Shown here piece after piece: positions 12,789 through 20,823 of a DNA stretch of 26,873 bases. The DNA is taken from positions 1-26,873 of the forward strand of contig CAKVOF010000016.1 in assembly GCA_934778125.1 (NCBI GenBank), read 5' to 3'. The DNA comes from an uncultured Clostridia bacterium (lineage in GTDB: Bacteria > Bacillota > Clostridia > Christensenellales > UBA1242). Numbering within the stretch: position 1 is the first letter of the stretch; the number at the start of each line of letters is the position of its first letter. The notes under the pieces were generated by a model. That model did not search any database and had not been told where the DNA came from. It worked only from the letters and a program-made list of their open reading frames with translations. The position numbers were made by a program, and so were the translations under genes.

Positions 12789-15404
12789 ATGGAAGAAAAA
12801 GAATTATCAAATGAATTAAGTGCTTCTGAGAAATTAGAAGAATTAATTGAAAGAGTTAGAAAAGCACAAAAAGAGTTTTCAACATTCACTCAAGAGCAAG
12901 TTGATAAAATTTTCTTTGAGGCATCGGTGGCTGCCAATTCGAATAGAATTCAATTGGCAAAGATGGCAGTTGAAGAAACTGGTATGGGGGTTGTGGAAGA
13001 TAAAGTTATTAAAAATCATTTCGCATCGGAATATATTTATAATGCTTATAAAAACACTCAAACCGTTGGCGTTGTTGAAGAAGATAAAGCTTTTGGTATA
13101 AAGAAAATTGTTGAGCCTATTGGTGTTATTTGTGGTATAATCCCCACAACAAACCCAACATCAACTGCGATTTTCAAAACTTTAATTTCTTTGAAAACAA
13201 GGAATGGCATTATTATTAGCCCACATCCAAGAGCGAAAAAATCAACAATTGAAGCGGCTAGAATCGTGTTAGATGCGGCAGTTAAAGCTGGAGCGCCAAA
13301 AGATATTATTGGTTGGATATCTGAGCCAAGTTTGGATTTAACAAATCAACTTATGAGGGAATCTGATTTAATTTTAGCAACTGGCGGGCCCGCAATGGTT
13401 AAGTCTGCTTACTCAAGTTCAACACCAGCGTTGGGTGTTGGCCCGGGAAACACTCCTGCTATTATTGATTCATCTGCAAATATCACACTTGCTGTTAGTT
13501 CAATTATTCATAGTAAAACATTTGATAATGGAATGATTTGCGCTAGTGAGCAATCTGTTATTGTGGATGAAAGTATTTATGATAAGGTGAAAGCTGAATT
13601 TATTAATCGTGGTTGTTATTTCTTGAATGCTGAGGAAACCGAAAAAGTTAGAAAAACCATTATTATAAATGGTGCTTTAAATGCAAAAATAGTTGGTCAA
13701 ACTGCTCATACTATCGCAAAACTTGCTGAAGTTGATGTTCCAGAGTCTACAAAAATTCTTATTGGTGAAGTTGAGAACGTGGAACTTTCTGAAGAATTTG
13801 CCCATGAAAAACTTAGCCCTGTTCTTGCTTTCTATAAATCTAAGGACTTTGATGATTCAATTGCTAAAGCAGAAAGGCTGATTGAAGATGGCGGACTTGG
13901 ACACACATCTTCAATTTATATCGATGAAAAAAGCGAATTAGAGAAACTGCAAAAATTTTATAGCAAAATGAAAACTTGCAGGGTTTTAGTTAACACACCA
14001 TCTGCACAAGGTGGGATTGGTGATATTTATAACTTTAAACTAGCTCCATCGCTAACATTAGGTTGTGGTTCTTGGGGCGGAAACAGTATTAGCGAAAATG
14101 TTGGAATCAAACAATTACTAAATATCAAAATGGTTGCAGAAAGGAGAGAGAATATGCTTTGGTTTAGAACTCCATATAAGGTTTATATGAATAGGGGTTG
14201 CCTTCCAGTTGCTTTAGATGAATTAAAAAATGTTTTAGGAAAAAAACGTGCGTTTATTGTAACAGACTCATTCTTATTCAATAATGGTTACACAAAACCA
14301 ATTACAGATAAATTAGATGAAATGGGAATTGTGTATTCAACATTCTCAAATGTTGCACCAGATCCAACGCTTGCTTGTGCTATGGAAGGTGCAAAGCAAA
14401 TGGATAGCTTTAAGCCAGATTGCATTATTGCAATTGGTGGTGGTTCTGCTATGGATGCAGGTAAGATTATGTGGGTTTTATACGAACACCCTGAAGTTGA
14501 TTTTAAAGACCTTGCCATGAGGTTTATGGATATTAGAAAAAGGGTATACATATTCCCAAAAATGGGTGAAAAAGCATACTTTATTGCTGTTCCAACTAGC
14601 GCGGGAACAGGAAGTGAAGTAACTCCATTCGCGGTTATTACTGATGAAAGAAATGGCGTGAAATACCCACTTGCTGATTATGAACTTCTTCCTAATATGG
14701 CAATTGTTGATGTTAATTTTATGATGAATGCACCAAAGGGGTTAACAAGTGCTAGTGGAATTGATGCGCTTAGCCACTGTTTAGAGGCATACGCTTCTAT
14801 GATGGCAACAGACTATACTGATGGCTTAGCATTAAAGAGTATGAGATTGATTTTTGATTATCTTCCAAGTGCTTATGAAAATGGTGCAAACGATCCAGTT
14901 GCGCGTGAAAAGATGGCTAATGCTGCCACTATGGCTGGTATGGCTTTTGCAAATGCATTTTTAGGTGTCTGCCACTCAATGGCGCATAAACTTGGCGCTT
15001 ATCACCATATTGCACACGGAATTGCCAATGCGTTAATGCTTGAAGAAGTTTTAAGATTTAATGCTGAAGAAGTTCCTGCAAAAATGGGAACGTTCCCTAA
15101 ATATGATCACCCACACACGCTTAGAAGATATGCTGAGGTTGCTGAATATTTAGGATTTGGTGGCAAAAATGACCAAGAAAGTTTGGAAAATTTAATCAAG
15201 GCTATCAACGAATTAAAAGCTAAAATTGGTATTAAAGAAACAATCAAAGACTATGGTGTTGATGAAAACACATTCCTAAGTACTCTTGATGAAATGAGTG
15301 AAAATGCTTTTGATGACCAATGCACAGGTGCAAACCCAAGATATCCGCTAATTGAAGAAATTAAACAAATGTATTTAAATGCATACTATGGTAAAAGAAA
15401 ATAG
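12789..15404 (+). CDS. adhE: Bifunctional acetaldehyde-CoA/alcohol dehydrogenase
   Basis: AdhE reduces acetyl-CoA to acetaldehyde and then ethanol, reoxidising two NADH, so the organism ferments to ethanol. With the ATG at 12789 it has 871 residues (E. coli AdhE 891). The N-terminal aldehyde dehydrogenase half has the catalytic Cys251 in TFDNGMICASEQS and PTTNPTSTA at 119-127. A linker around 440-455 joins it to the iron-dependent alcohol dehydrogenase half, with GGGSAMDAGK (about 550), TSAGTGSEVTPF (about 603) and the iron-binding His region CHSMAHKLGAYHH...HG (about 728-744). AdhE forms long spirosomes in other bacteria. I start at 12789, not 12681, because AAAGGA (12775-12780) is correctly spaced and the upstream 36 residues are not AdhE-like. 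A kinase-like gene follows after 23 nt. Confidence 0.95.
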   Translation: MEEKELSNELSASEKLEELIERVRKAQKEFSTFTQEQVDKIFFEASVAANSNRIQLAKMAVEETGMGVVEDKVIKNHFASEYIYNAYKNTQTVGVVEEDKAFGIKKIVEPIGVICGIIPTTNPTSTAIFKTLISLKTRNGIIISPHPRAKKSTIEAARIVLDAAVKAGAPKDIIGWISEPSLDLTNQLMRESDLILATGGPAMVKSAYSSSTPALGVGPGNTPAIIDSSANITLAVSSIIHSKTFDNGMICASEQSVIVDESIYDKVKAEFINRGCYFLNAEETEKVRKTIIINGALNAKIVGQTAHTIAKLAEVDVPESTKILIGEVENVELSEEFAHEKLSPVLAFYKSKDFDDSIAKAERLIEDGGLGHTSSIYIDEKSELEKLQKFYSKMKTCRVLVNTPSAQGGIGDIYNFKLAPSLTLGCGSWGGNSISENVGIKQLLNIKMVAERRENMLWFRTPYKVYMNRGCLPVALDELKNVLGKKRAFIVTDSFLFNNGYTKPITDKLDEMGIVYSTFSNVAPDPTLACAMEGAKQMDSFKPDCIIAIGGGSAMDAGKIMWVLYEHPEVDFKDLAMRFMDIRKRVYIFPKMGEKAYFIAVPTSAGTGSEVTPFAVITDERNGVKYPLADYELLPNMAIVDVNFMMNAPKGLTSASGIDALSHCLEAYASMMATDYTDGLALKSMRLIFDYLPSAYENGANDPVAREKMANAATMAGMAFANAFLGVCHSMAHKLGAYHHIAHGIANALMLEEVLRFNAEEVPAKMGTFPKYDHPHTLRRYAEVAEYLGFGGKNDQESLENLIKAINELKAKIGIKETIKDYGVDENTFLSTLDEMSENAFDDQCTGANPRYPLIEEIKQMYLNAYYGKRK

Positions 15405-15427
15405 TGTTAAAAAAGGGGAGATAGAAA

Positions 15428-16174
15428 ATGGAAATAGAAAATAAAGTTGCTGTTAGAGATAGAAAAGTTATTTATAGAGAAAATGATAAACTTATTAAGT
15501 TATTCGACACAACATATTCAAAATCAGATATTTTAAATGAAGCTCTTAATCAAGCGCGGGTTGAAGAAACAAATTTATTGATTCCAAAACTTCAAGAAGT
15601 TACAAAAAAAGATGGCAAATGGGCTATCGTAATGGACTTTGTTGAAGGTAAAACCTTAGAACAATTAATTGAAGAAAATCCTAGTAAACTTAGTAAGTAT
15701 CTTGATTTATTTGTGGAAACTCAAATGAAAATTCACTCACAAAAAGCACCGCTTCTAACAAAGTTGGCTGATAAAATGAATAGAAAAATTGAAGAAACAG
15801 ATTTGAGTAGCACAATAAAGTTTGATCTTCATTCAAGGGTTGAAGGCTTTTCTAAGCACGATAAAGTGTTACACGGAGATTATGCTTTAAGCAATGTTAT
15901 TGTGGGAAAAGATGGTGTGTATGTTGTTGATTGGGCTCACGCAACTCAAGGAAATGCTTCTGCCGATGTTGCAATGAGTTACTTAATATTTATGCTTGAT
16001 GGAAAAGAGGAACTTGGCGAAAAGTATATTGAGTTATATGCGAAAAAAAGCGGAACTGATGTTCATTATATTAAAAGTTGGATTTCGGTGGTTGCTGCTT
16101 CATATTTACCAAAATGCGAAACAAAGTATAAAGAAAAACTATTGCAATTTGTTAATGTTATTGATTTTCAATAA
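15428..16174 (+). CDS. APH/choline-kinase-like small-molecule phosphotransferase
   Basis: The 248-residue protein has the aminoglycoside-phosphotransferase fold marks: the catalytic loop VLHGDYALSNVIV with H149, D151 and N156, and the metal-binding D168 in VVDWAHATQG. IKLFD near residue 23 carries the likely ATP-binding lysine (K24), and IVMDFVEGKTLEQL (67-80) is the hinge. The family includes kinases of choline, thiamine, methylthioribose and homoserine as well as resistance enzymes, so the substrate is open; nothing here argues for antibiotic resistance. GGGGAG (15414-15419) precedes the ATG. It lies 23 nt after adhE on the same strand and is probably cotranscribed. Confidence 0.82.
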   Translation: MEIENKVAVRDRKVIYRENDKLIKLFDTTYSKSDILNEALNQARVEETNLLIPKLQEVTKKDGKWAIVMDFVEGKTLEQLIEENPSKLSKYLDLFVETQMKIHSQKAPLLTKLADKMNRKIEETDLSSTIKFDLHSRVEGFSKHDKVLHGDYALSNVIVGKDGVYVVDWAHATQGNASADVAMSYLIFMLDGKEELGEKYIELYAKKSGTDVHYIKSWISVVAASYLPKCETKYKEKLLQFVNVIDFQ

Positions 16175-16200
16175 TTGCATAATGTAATAATATAAATAAA

Positions 16201-16234
16201 AAACTAGCAATTTTTAGTATTTGCTAGTTTTTTT
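16201..16234 (+). terminator. Intrinsic terminator of the adhE operon
   Basis: AAACTAGCAA (16201-16210) with TTGCTAGTTT (16221-16230), then further T. Confidence 0.85.
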
Positions 16235-16384
16235 ATTAAGTAAACCGCGAAACAAGAAGAGATTCCCACATCGATTACATTAAAGCCTATTTTCTTATGT
16301 GTACAACCAAAAGTGTTTTTTAACTATTTTTCTTTGATTTCGCGACTAAAATTGAGCATTTTTATTTTATCTTATTTAATAATA

Positions 16385-16522
16385 TTGGCAGTTTGCCAAT
16401 GATATTGGCCTTTGGTCAATGATATTACTCACTTTCATTCATAATGATATAAAATTGAACCATTACTTTTGCGATATCAAAATATCATGGCATTAGTAAT
16501 ATCATTACGAAGGAATATCATT
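16385..16522. repeat. Palindromic AATGATAT repeat element (REP/MITE-like)
   Basis: Three direct AATGATAT copies (16398, 16418, 16443) are followed by three inverted copies, AATATCAT, at 16481, 16498 and 16514, so the two halves can fold back on each other. Small hairpins fill the gaps: TTGGCA-GTT-TGCCAA (16385-16399) and TTGGCC-TTT-GGTCAA (16405-16419). No coding potential. I recall similar hairpin strings separated by AATGATAT from gut Firmicutes, but cannot check. Confidence 0.65.
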
Positions 16523-16548
16523 GAACCGTTGGGATCAATTTCATTAAA

Positions 16549-16584
16549 AAATAAAAGGTCTTTCATTTGAAAAACCTTTTATTT
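16549..16584 (-). terminator. Intrinsic terminator of the tRNA gene
   Basis: AAATAAAAGGT (16549-16559) pairs with ACCTTTTATTT (16574-16584), extended inward by TTTCA/TGAAA after one mismatch. On the minus strand a T run follows. It begins 3 nt after the tRNA CCA end. Confidence 0.85.
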
Positions 16585-16587
16585 GCT

Positions 16588-16663
16588 TGGAGCTGATGAC
16601 CGGACTCGAACCGGTGACCTATTGATTACGAATCAATTGCACTACCAACTGTGCTACATCAGC
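16588..16663 (-). tRNA. tRNA-Thr, anticodon CGT
   Basis: Full cloverleaf on the minus strand. The acceptor stem is GCTGATG/CATCAGC, the D-stem GCAC/GTGC, and the anticodon stem ATTGA/TCAAT with loop TTCGTAA (anticodon CGT, codon ACG). The T-stem is ACCGG/CCGGT with loop TTCGAGT. The discriminator is U and the 3' CCA is encoded. It stands alone with its own terminator. Confidence 0.97.
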
Positions 16664-17084
16664 ATAGATTTTTTTGTTTTATTTAAACCCTTTTTTAATT
16701 GTATAGTTTAAAAAAATTATATAATTTAAAACGGCTTTTAAATAAATAAAATTGCCGTATTACAGTTTAAATTTTTCACATCATAATTATTTAATGATAG
16801 TTAAATCGTTAGTTTAGGGTTATGATGGTTAAAAAAATAACGCATTGTTCTTAATTATAATGGCAAATTTTAATTAAAATGAGATAAAATTTTTATAATT
16901 CAACCTCAAACTATCGATATAATATCATTTTTAATTTGTTTTAGCAAGAAAAATGTTAAAATTTTAATAAACCAAGTTTATTTATAAAAAATTTTTAAGT
17001 TTTAAATGCTTTATTTGTTTAATAATTTTTGTTATAAGATCCGCAAAAACATTTGTGTTAAATGAATTTATTGTTGAAAAAACC
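16664..17084. other. AT-rich intergenic region before rplM
   Basis: About 420 nt without a credible gene. It should contain the tRNA promoter on the minus strand, which I cannot place with confidence. Confidence 0.5.
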
Positions 17085-17113
17085 TTGACAAATTGGTTTA
17101 AATGATATATTAT
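17085..17113 (+). promoter_or_regulatory. Strong promoter of rplM-rpsI
   Basis: A perfect TTGACA (17085-17090), 17 nt, TATTAT (17108-17113; five of six). The leader to the rplM start is about 105 nt. Confidence 0.8.
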
Positions 17114-17119
17114 TATTGA

Positions 17120-17224
17120 GCGTAAATTTGCGAATACTATTATTTTAAATTAGCCCCTTAAAATTTTAGGTCGTGAAATTGAGATGCTAAAGAATATTTA
17201 ATTGAAAAATTATAGGAGAAAGTT
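17120..17224 (+). promoter_or_regulatory. rplM leader, possible ribosomal protein autoregulatory RNA
   Basis: TTAGC (about 17151-17155) can pair with GCTAA (about 17186-17190) around a small imperfect hairpin (CCT...AGG). An L13 leader is known upstream of rplM in low-GC Gram-positives. I infer it from position and this weak pairing only. Confidence 0.35.
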
Positions 17225-17668
17225 ATGAAAACTTTAATGGCAAAAAAAGAAACCGTGAGCCGTGAATGGTTATTGGTTGATGCTAAAAATATGCCACTAG
17301 GTAGAGTTGCTAGTCAAGTTGCTGCTATTCTTAGAGGTAAGCATAAACCTATTTTCACTCCTCATGTTGATTGTGGTGATTATGTTGTTGTTATCAACAC
17401 AGATAAAATGATTTTAACTGGAAAAAAGGATGTTCAAAAATTAGATCGTAGATATTCTGGTTTCCCAGGCGGACTTAAAGAAGTTCAATACAAAGATTTG
17501 ATGGAAAAGAAAAGTGATTATGTGTTAGAGAAAGCGGTTAAAGGTATGCTTCCCAAAAACACACTTGGCAGAGAAATGGCTAAGAAATTAAAAGTTTATA
17601 AAGATGAAAATCATCCTCATCAAGCTCAAAATCCTAAAAAGGTAACTTTAAAGGGGGAAGGTAGATAA
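17225..17668 (+). CDS. rplM: 50S ribosomal protein L13
   Basis: 147 residues, the standard length. The N-terminus MKTLMAKKETVSREWLLVDA and the core GRVASQVAAILRGKHKPIFT and YSGFPGG are characteristic of L13, an early-assembly protein of the large subunit. AGGAG lies 6 nt before the ATG. Its TAA overlaps the ATG of rpsI (TAATG), so L13 and S9 are translationally coupled, the universal bacterial order. Confidence 0.98.
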   Translation: MKTLMAKKETVSREWLLVDAKNMPLGRVASQVAAILRGKHKPIFTPHVDCGDYVVVINTDKMILTGKKDVQKLDRRYSGFPGGLKEVQYKDLMEKKSDYVLEKAVKGMLPKNTLGREMAKKLKVYKDENHPHQAQNPKKVTLKGEGR

Positions 17669-18117
17669 TGGCTGAAGAAACAAAAAAAGTTGCACCTAAA
17701 AAATCAACATCTAAAAAAGTTGCTAAAACTAATGCAGTTTTAGGAACAGGTAGAAGAAAAAGTTCTATCGCTAGAGTTAGATTAACTCCAAACGGAAAAG
17801 GTCAATTTATTATTAACGGAAAAGATATTGAAGAATATTTCGCACTTGGAACATTAAAACAAGTTGCTAAACAACCTCTTGAATTAGTTGAGGCTGGTGA
17901 CAAATATGATGTTGCTGTAACTGTTCATGGTGGTGGTTTAACTGGTCAAGCTGGAGCAATCAAATTAGGAATTGCTAGAGCATTAAATAGAGCAGATGAA
18001 AATCTTCACACTGATTTAAAGAAAGCTGGATTCTTATCAAGAGATGCAAGAGCAAAAGAAAGAAAGAAGCCAGGTTTGAAAAAAGCAAGAAAAGCTCCTC
18101 AATTCAGAAAGAGATAG
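17668..18117 (+). CDS. rpsI: 30S ribosomal protein S9
   Basis: 149 residues. GTGRRKSSIARVRL (27-40) and the basic C-terminus KKPGLKKARKAPQFRKR, which in ribosome structures reaches toward the P-site tRNA, identify S9. It has an extra Lys/Ala/Ser-rich N-terminal tail of about 22 residues compared with the common ~130-residue form; such tails occur in other Firmicutes. The start overlaps the rplM stop, with AAGGGGGAAGG as the binding site. Confidence 0.98.
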   Translation: MAEETKKVAPKKSTSKKVAKTNAVLGTGRRKSSIARVRLTPNGKGQFIINGKDIEEYFALGTLKQVAKQPLELVEAGDKYDVAVTVHGGGLTGQAGAIKLGIARALNRADENLHTDLKKAGFLSRDARAKERKKPGLKKARKAPQFRKR

Positions 18118-18124
18118 TATATCA

Positions 18125-18154
18125 AAAAAACCAAACAAACTTGTTTGGTTTTTT
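18125..18154 (+). terminator. Intrinsic terminator of rplM-rpsI
   Basis: AAAAAACCAAACAA pairs with TTGTTTGGTTTTTT across a 2-nt gap (or a slightly larger loop), giving a long stem with T run. Confidence 0.9.
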
Positions 18155-18331
18155 GCTTTTTTAAATATGCTAATTTGTGATGTTTTATCACTTTATCACC
18201 ATTAAAGTTACTTAAATAAGTTGAGAAAATTAGATTGTTTGTTTTACTTTTTATTATTTTTAAAACTTATTACATGGATAAAAGTAATTTGAAGTCTATT
18301 TAATCTTAGCATAAAGCATACTTGATTTTTA

Positions 18332-18736
18332 TTATCTTCTGAAACTTTCGCAGTTTCCCATGGCGTAGATGATAATAGCAAGAACATTGATGCCGTATGA
18401 TAAAGCTAAAACAATTGTAAACAATGCTAAATCAGCACCAGATAGAACCGCATTTGTTGAAAATAAACCATAGAAAATAAATGAGCAAATGATGTTAATT
18501 AAAGTGATAACGTATAGAATATAACCAACTGTTCCACGCATACCATCAACATTCACACTTATAATATCTAAAACAGTTACACCAACTAGTAAGGCTAGAA
18601 CTATAATATACATAATTTGTGCGTATAGTGGCATTGAACTTGTCCAAATAAAAACACCAAAGAACACAGCAAATGCAACCATAATTCCAACAAGTGTGTA
18701 GTAAGTCATTATTGATAAAGTTTTTTTATGTTCCAT
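18332..18736 (-). CDS. Small four-helix membrane protein of unknown function
   Basis: 134 residues with four hydrophobic segments at about 8-30, 36-58, 67-90 and 98-125, short loops and no long soluble part. Only 16% or so of the chain looks polar by eye, so almost all of it lies in the membrane. AAGGAG sits about 6 nt before the ATG. I recognise no family. The gene is convergent with rpsI and divergent from the metal transporter. Similar size and layout to the truncated membrane gene at the left edge of the window. Confidence 0.75.
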   Translation of the reverse strand: MEHKKTLSIMTYYTLVGIMVAFAVFFGVFIWTSSMPLYAQIMYIIVLALLVGVTVLDIISVNVDGMRGTVGYILYVITLINIICSFIFYGLFSTNAVLSGADLALFTIVLALSYGINVLAIIIYAMGNCESFRR

Positions 18737-18818
18737 TCTATTCTCCTTTTTGAATATTTTGTACTTTTAGTATGTGCGAAATTTGTTGAATTATGCGAAA
18801 CCATTGTTTTATAAAAAC

Positions 18819-18847
18819 TTGATTGTTTTGATAAAGTGGTATATACT
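18819..18847 (+). promoter_or_regulatory. Putative promoter with overlapping palindrome upstream of the metal transporter
   Basis: TTGATT (18819-18824), 17 nt, TATACT (18842-18847). A 16-bp near-palindrome, AGTGGTATATACTACT (18835-18850), covers the -10 box and could be an operator. The leader would be about 160 nt; I see no known riboswitch in it. Confidence 0.45.
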
Positions 18848-19011
18848 ACTATAGTTTTATTTAATTTTATTTTTTAAATAAGTTAAATTGTGTTTTAAAA
18901 TTGCTTAAGGGAGTTTAAGAATTTTTAAACATTAAAAAAGTTAAAGATAAAATGATGTCTTTTTATTTAGATATTTTAATGTGTTAATAAATTAAAAATG
19001 GGGGTGAGATT

Positions 19012-19998
19012 ATGTTGGAAGCAATTTGGGAAGCAATTCATGATTCTTTAAAAGTTTTTCCTGTGCTTTTTGTTGTTTATATTATTATCGAAATAATTGA
19101 AGATAAAAGTTCTAAAAATGTTAAACACGATAAGCATTTATCTGGCAAATTTTCACCAATAATTGCTGGTACGCTTGGAATAGTACCACAATGCGGATTT
19201 TCAGTGATAGCAACAGACCTTTTTGCAAAAAGAAAAATTGCAATGGGAACTTTGCTTGCAGTTTTTATTGCAACAAGCGATGAAGCCATTCCAATTATGA
19301 TATCAAACAAAAATTCAATTGTTCCGATGTTCATAATGCTTGGAATAAAACTTGTTTATGCGATTCTTGTTGGTTTTATTGTTAACTTTATCTATAACAA
19401 AATTAAACTTAAAAAAAATAAAAGCAATTTTATTGTGACTGAAGCGAATAAAACATTTTTTGTGTTTAAGTTTTGTGTGAATATTGATTTTAAAAATGAA
19501 AATACTAAGAAGTATTCAACACCAGTTATTGTTTCATGTGAAGACATAAATAAGCCAAATGTTTGTGATATTGGTTGTTGTGGGCACAACATAGAAAAAG
19601 ATCCTAGCACATTAAAGAAATTTATATATCACCCATTAATCCACTCACTTAAAATATTTGCGTTTATTTTAATTTTCAATTTGGCTTTTGAAATTCTTTT
19701 ATATTTTGTTGGAGAAGGTGCAATTGAAAAGTTTATGGTTGGCACTAGCATCTTTCAACCATTTGTTGTGTGTATAGTGGGAATGATTCCAAACTGCGTT
19801 GCATCTGTTGCAATATCTCAACTCTTTGTTGATGGGCTTATAACCTTTGGCTCGTGTGTGGCAGGGTTGTGTGCTAACGCGGGGATTGCGATTGCGGTAC
19901 TTTTCAAACAAAATCCAAACAAACTAGAGAACTTCACTATTATTGGTGTGCTTTATGTTTTAAGTTCAGTGCTTGGGTTTGTTATTGATTTATTTTAG
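19012..19998 (+). CDS. Putative manganese/heavy-metal exporter (ArsP_2-like, PF11449-type)
   Basis: 328-residue membrane protein built as an inverted or direct repeat of two similar halves. Each half carries a GxxPxC motif followed by a helix: GIVPQCGFS (56-64) and GMIPNCVASVA (257-267). ATSDEAIPI near residue 90 is a further mark. Members I know are annotated as 'putative manganese transporter' or 'arsenic efflux protein', described as 10-TM heavy-metal exporters; the true substrate is uncertain. A central cytosolic loop has Cys/His-rich CDIGCCGHNIEKD (about 185-197), a likely metal-binding patch. GGGGGTGAG precedes the ATG. queH starts 8 nt after the stop and uses a binding site overlapping that stop, so the two are cotranscribed. 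Confidence 0.75.
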   Translation: MLEAIWEAIHDSLKVFPVLFVVYIIIEIIEDKSSKNVKHDKHLSGKFSPIIAGTLGIVPQCGFSVIATDLFAKRKIAMGTLLAVFIATSDEAIPIMISNKNSIVPMFIMLGIKLVYAILVGFIVNFIYNKIKLKKNKSNFIVTEANKTFFVFKFCVNIDFKNENTKKYSTPVIVSCEDINKPNVCDIGCCGHNIEKDPSTLKKFIYHPLIHSLKIFAFILIFNLAFEILLYFVGEGAIEKFMVGTSIFQPFVVCIVGMIPNCVASVAISQLFVDGLITFGSCVAGLCANAGIAIAVLFKQNPNKLENFTIIGVLYVLSSVLGFVIDLF

Positions 19999-20006
19999 GA
20001 GATTAT

Positions 20007-20555
20007 ATGAAACAAAAATTATTGCTCCATAGTTGCTGTGGGCCTTGCAGTAGTGGTGTTTTGGAAGATTTGTCGAAAGATTTTGATGTGACTGTTTTTT
20101 ACTATAACCCAAATATATATCCAAAGGAAGAATATGAAAAAAGGCGAGACACTCAAAAACAATTGATTGAAGAGTTGAAACCGAATATTAATGTGGGCTT
20201 CGTGGAGTTGCCATATGATGAAAACGAATATTTAAGTGTGGTCGAAGGCTTAGAAAATGAAAAAGAAGGCGGAGCAAGATGCGAAAAATGTTTTCTTTTG
20301 AGAATGGGTAAAACTGCATTGTTTGCAAAAGAAAATGGATATGATTTATTCACAACAACCCTATCGGTTAGCCCTCATAAAAACGCAAAATTATTAAATG
20401 AGATTGGGGAAGTTTTAGAAGAAAAGTATGCTATAAAATATTTAGTTGCTGATTTTAAAAAGAAAAACGGATATTTAAAAAGCATTCAAAACTCAAAAAA
20501 ATACAACTTATATAGGCAAAACTACTGCGGTTGCAAGTTCTCAATTTGGTTTTAA
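20007..20555 (+). CDS. queH: Epoxyqueuosine reductase, QueH type
   Basis: QueH carries out the last step of queuosine synthesis, reducing epoxyqueuosine in the wobble position of tRNAs for Asp, Asn, His and Tyr; it is the B12-independent replacement for QueG. The 182-residue protein has the full Cys set: CCGPC at 10-14, RCEKC at 91-95 and YCGC at 173-176, which hold a 4Fe-4S cluster and a second metal. YYNPNIYPKEEYEKR (32-46) and TTTLSVSPHKN are also typical. AGGAG at 19997-20001 overlaps the stop of the upstream transporter gene. A terminator follows after about 140 nt. Confidence 0.93.
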   Translation: MKQKLLLHSCCGPCSSGVLEDLSKDFDVTVFYYNPNIYPKEEYEKRRDTQKQLIEELKPNINVGFVELPYDENEYLSVVEGLENEKEGGARCEKCFLLRMGKTALFAKENGYDLFTTTLSVSPHKNAKLLNEIGEVLEEKYAIKYLVADFKKKNGYLKSIQNSKKYNLYRQNYCGCKFSIWF

Positions 20556-20695
20556 TGATACACAATCATTAAACTTTTAAACCATTAGAGTTTGACAATG
20601 TTTGTAGAAATAAATATATAGCCCAAAGCGATATTTTAATGTTAGAAATTTATTTATAGTTTTTAATTTATAACAAGATGGGTATTTAATTTGTT

Positions 20696-20747
20696 AAAAA
20701 AAAGAGTAAAAATGGTAATTTATTAAATTATATTTTTACTCTTTTTT
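20696..20747 (+). terminator. Intrinsic terminator after queH
   Basis: AAAAGAGTAAAAAT (ending 20713) pairs with ATTTTTACTCTTTT (from 20732), about 18-nt loop, T-rich end. Confidence 0.8.
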
Positions 20748-20769
20748 GTTGTATTTTGCACAGCACATA

Positions 20770-20797
20770 TTGACAAATTTTCTAATTGTGATACTAT
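20770..20797 (+). promoter_or_regulatory. Promoter of the HExxH protein gene
   Basis: A perfect TTGACA (20770-20775), 16 nt, TACTAT (20792-20797) with TGA just before it (extended -10). Confidence 0.65.
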
Positions 20798-20823
20798 TAA
20801 TGTAAGGTTACAAGGGTGGAAGT

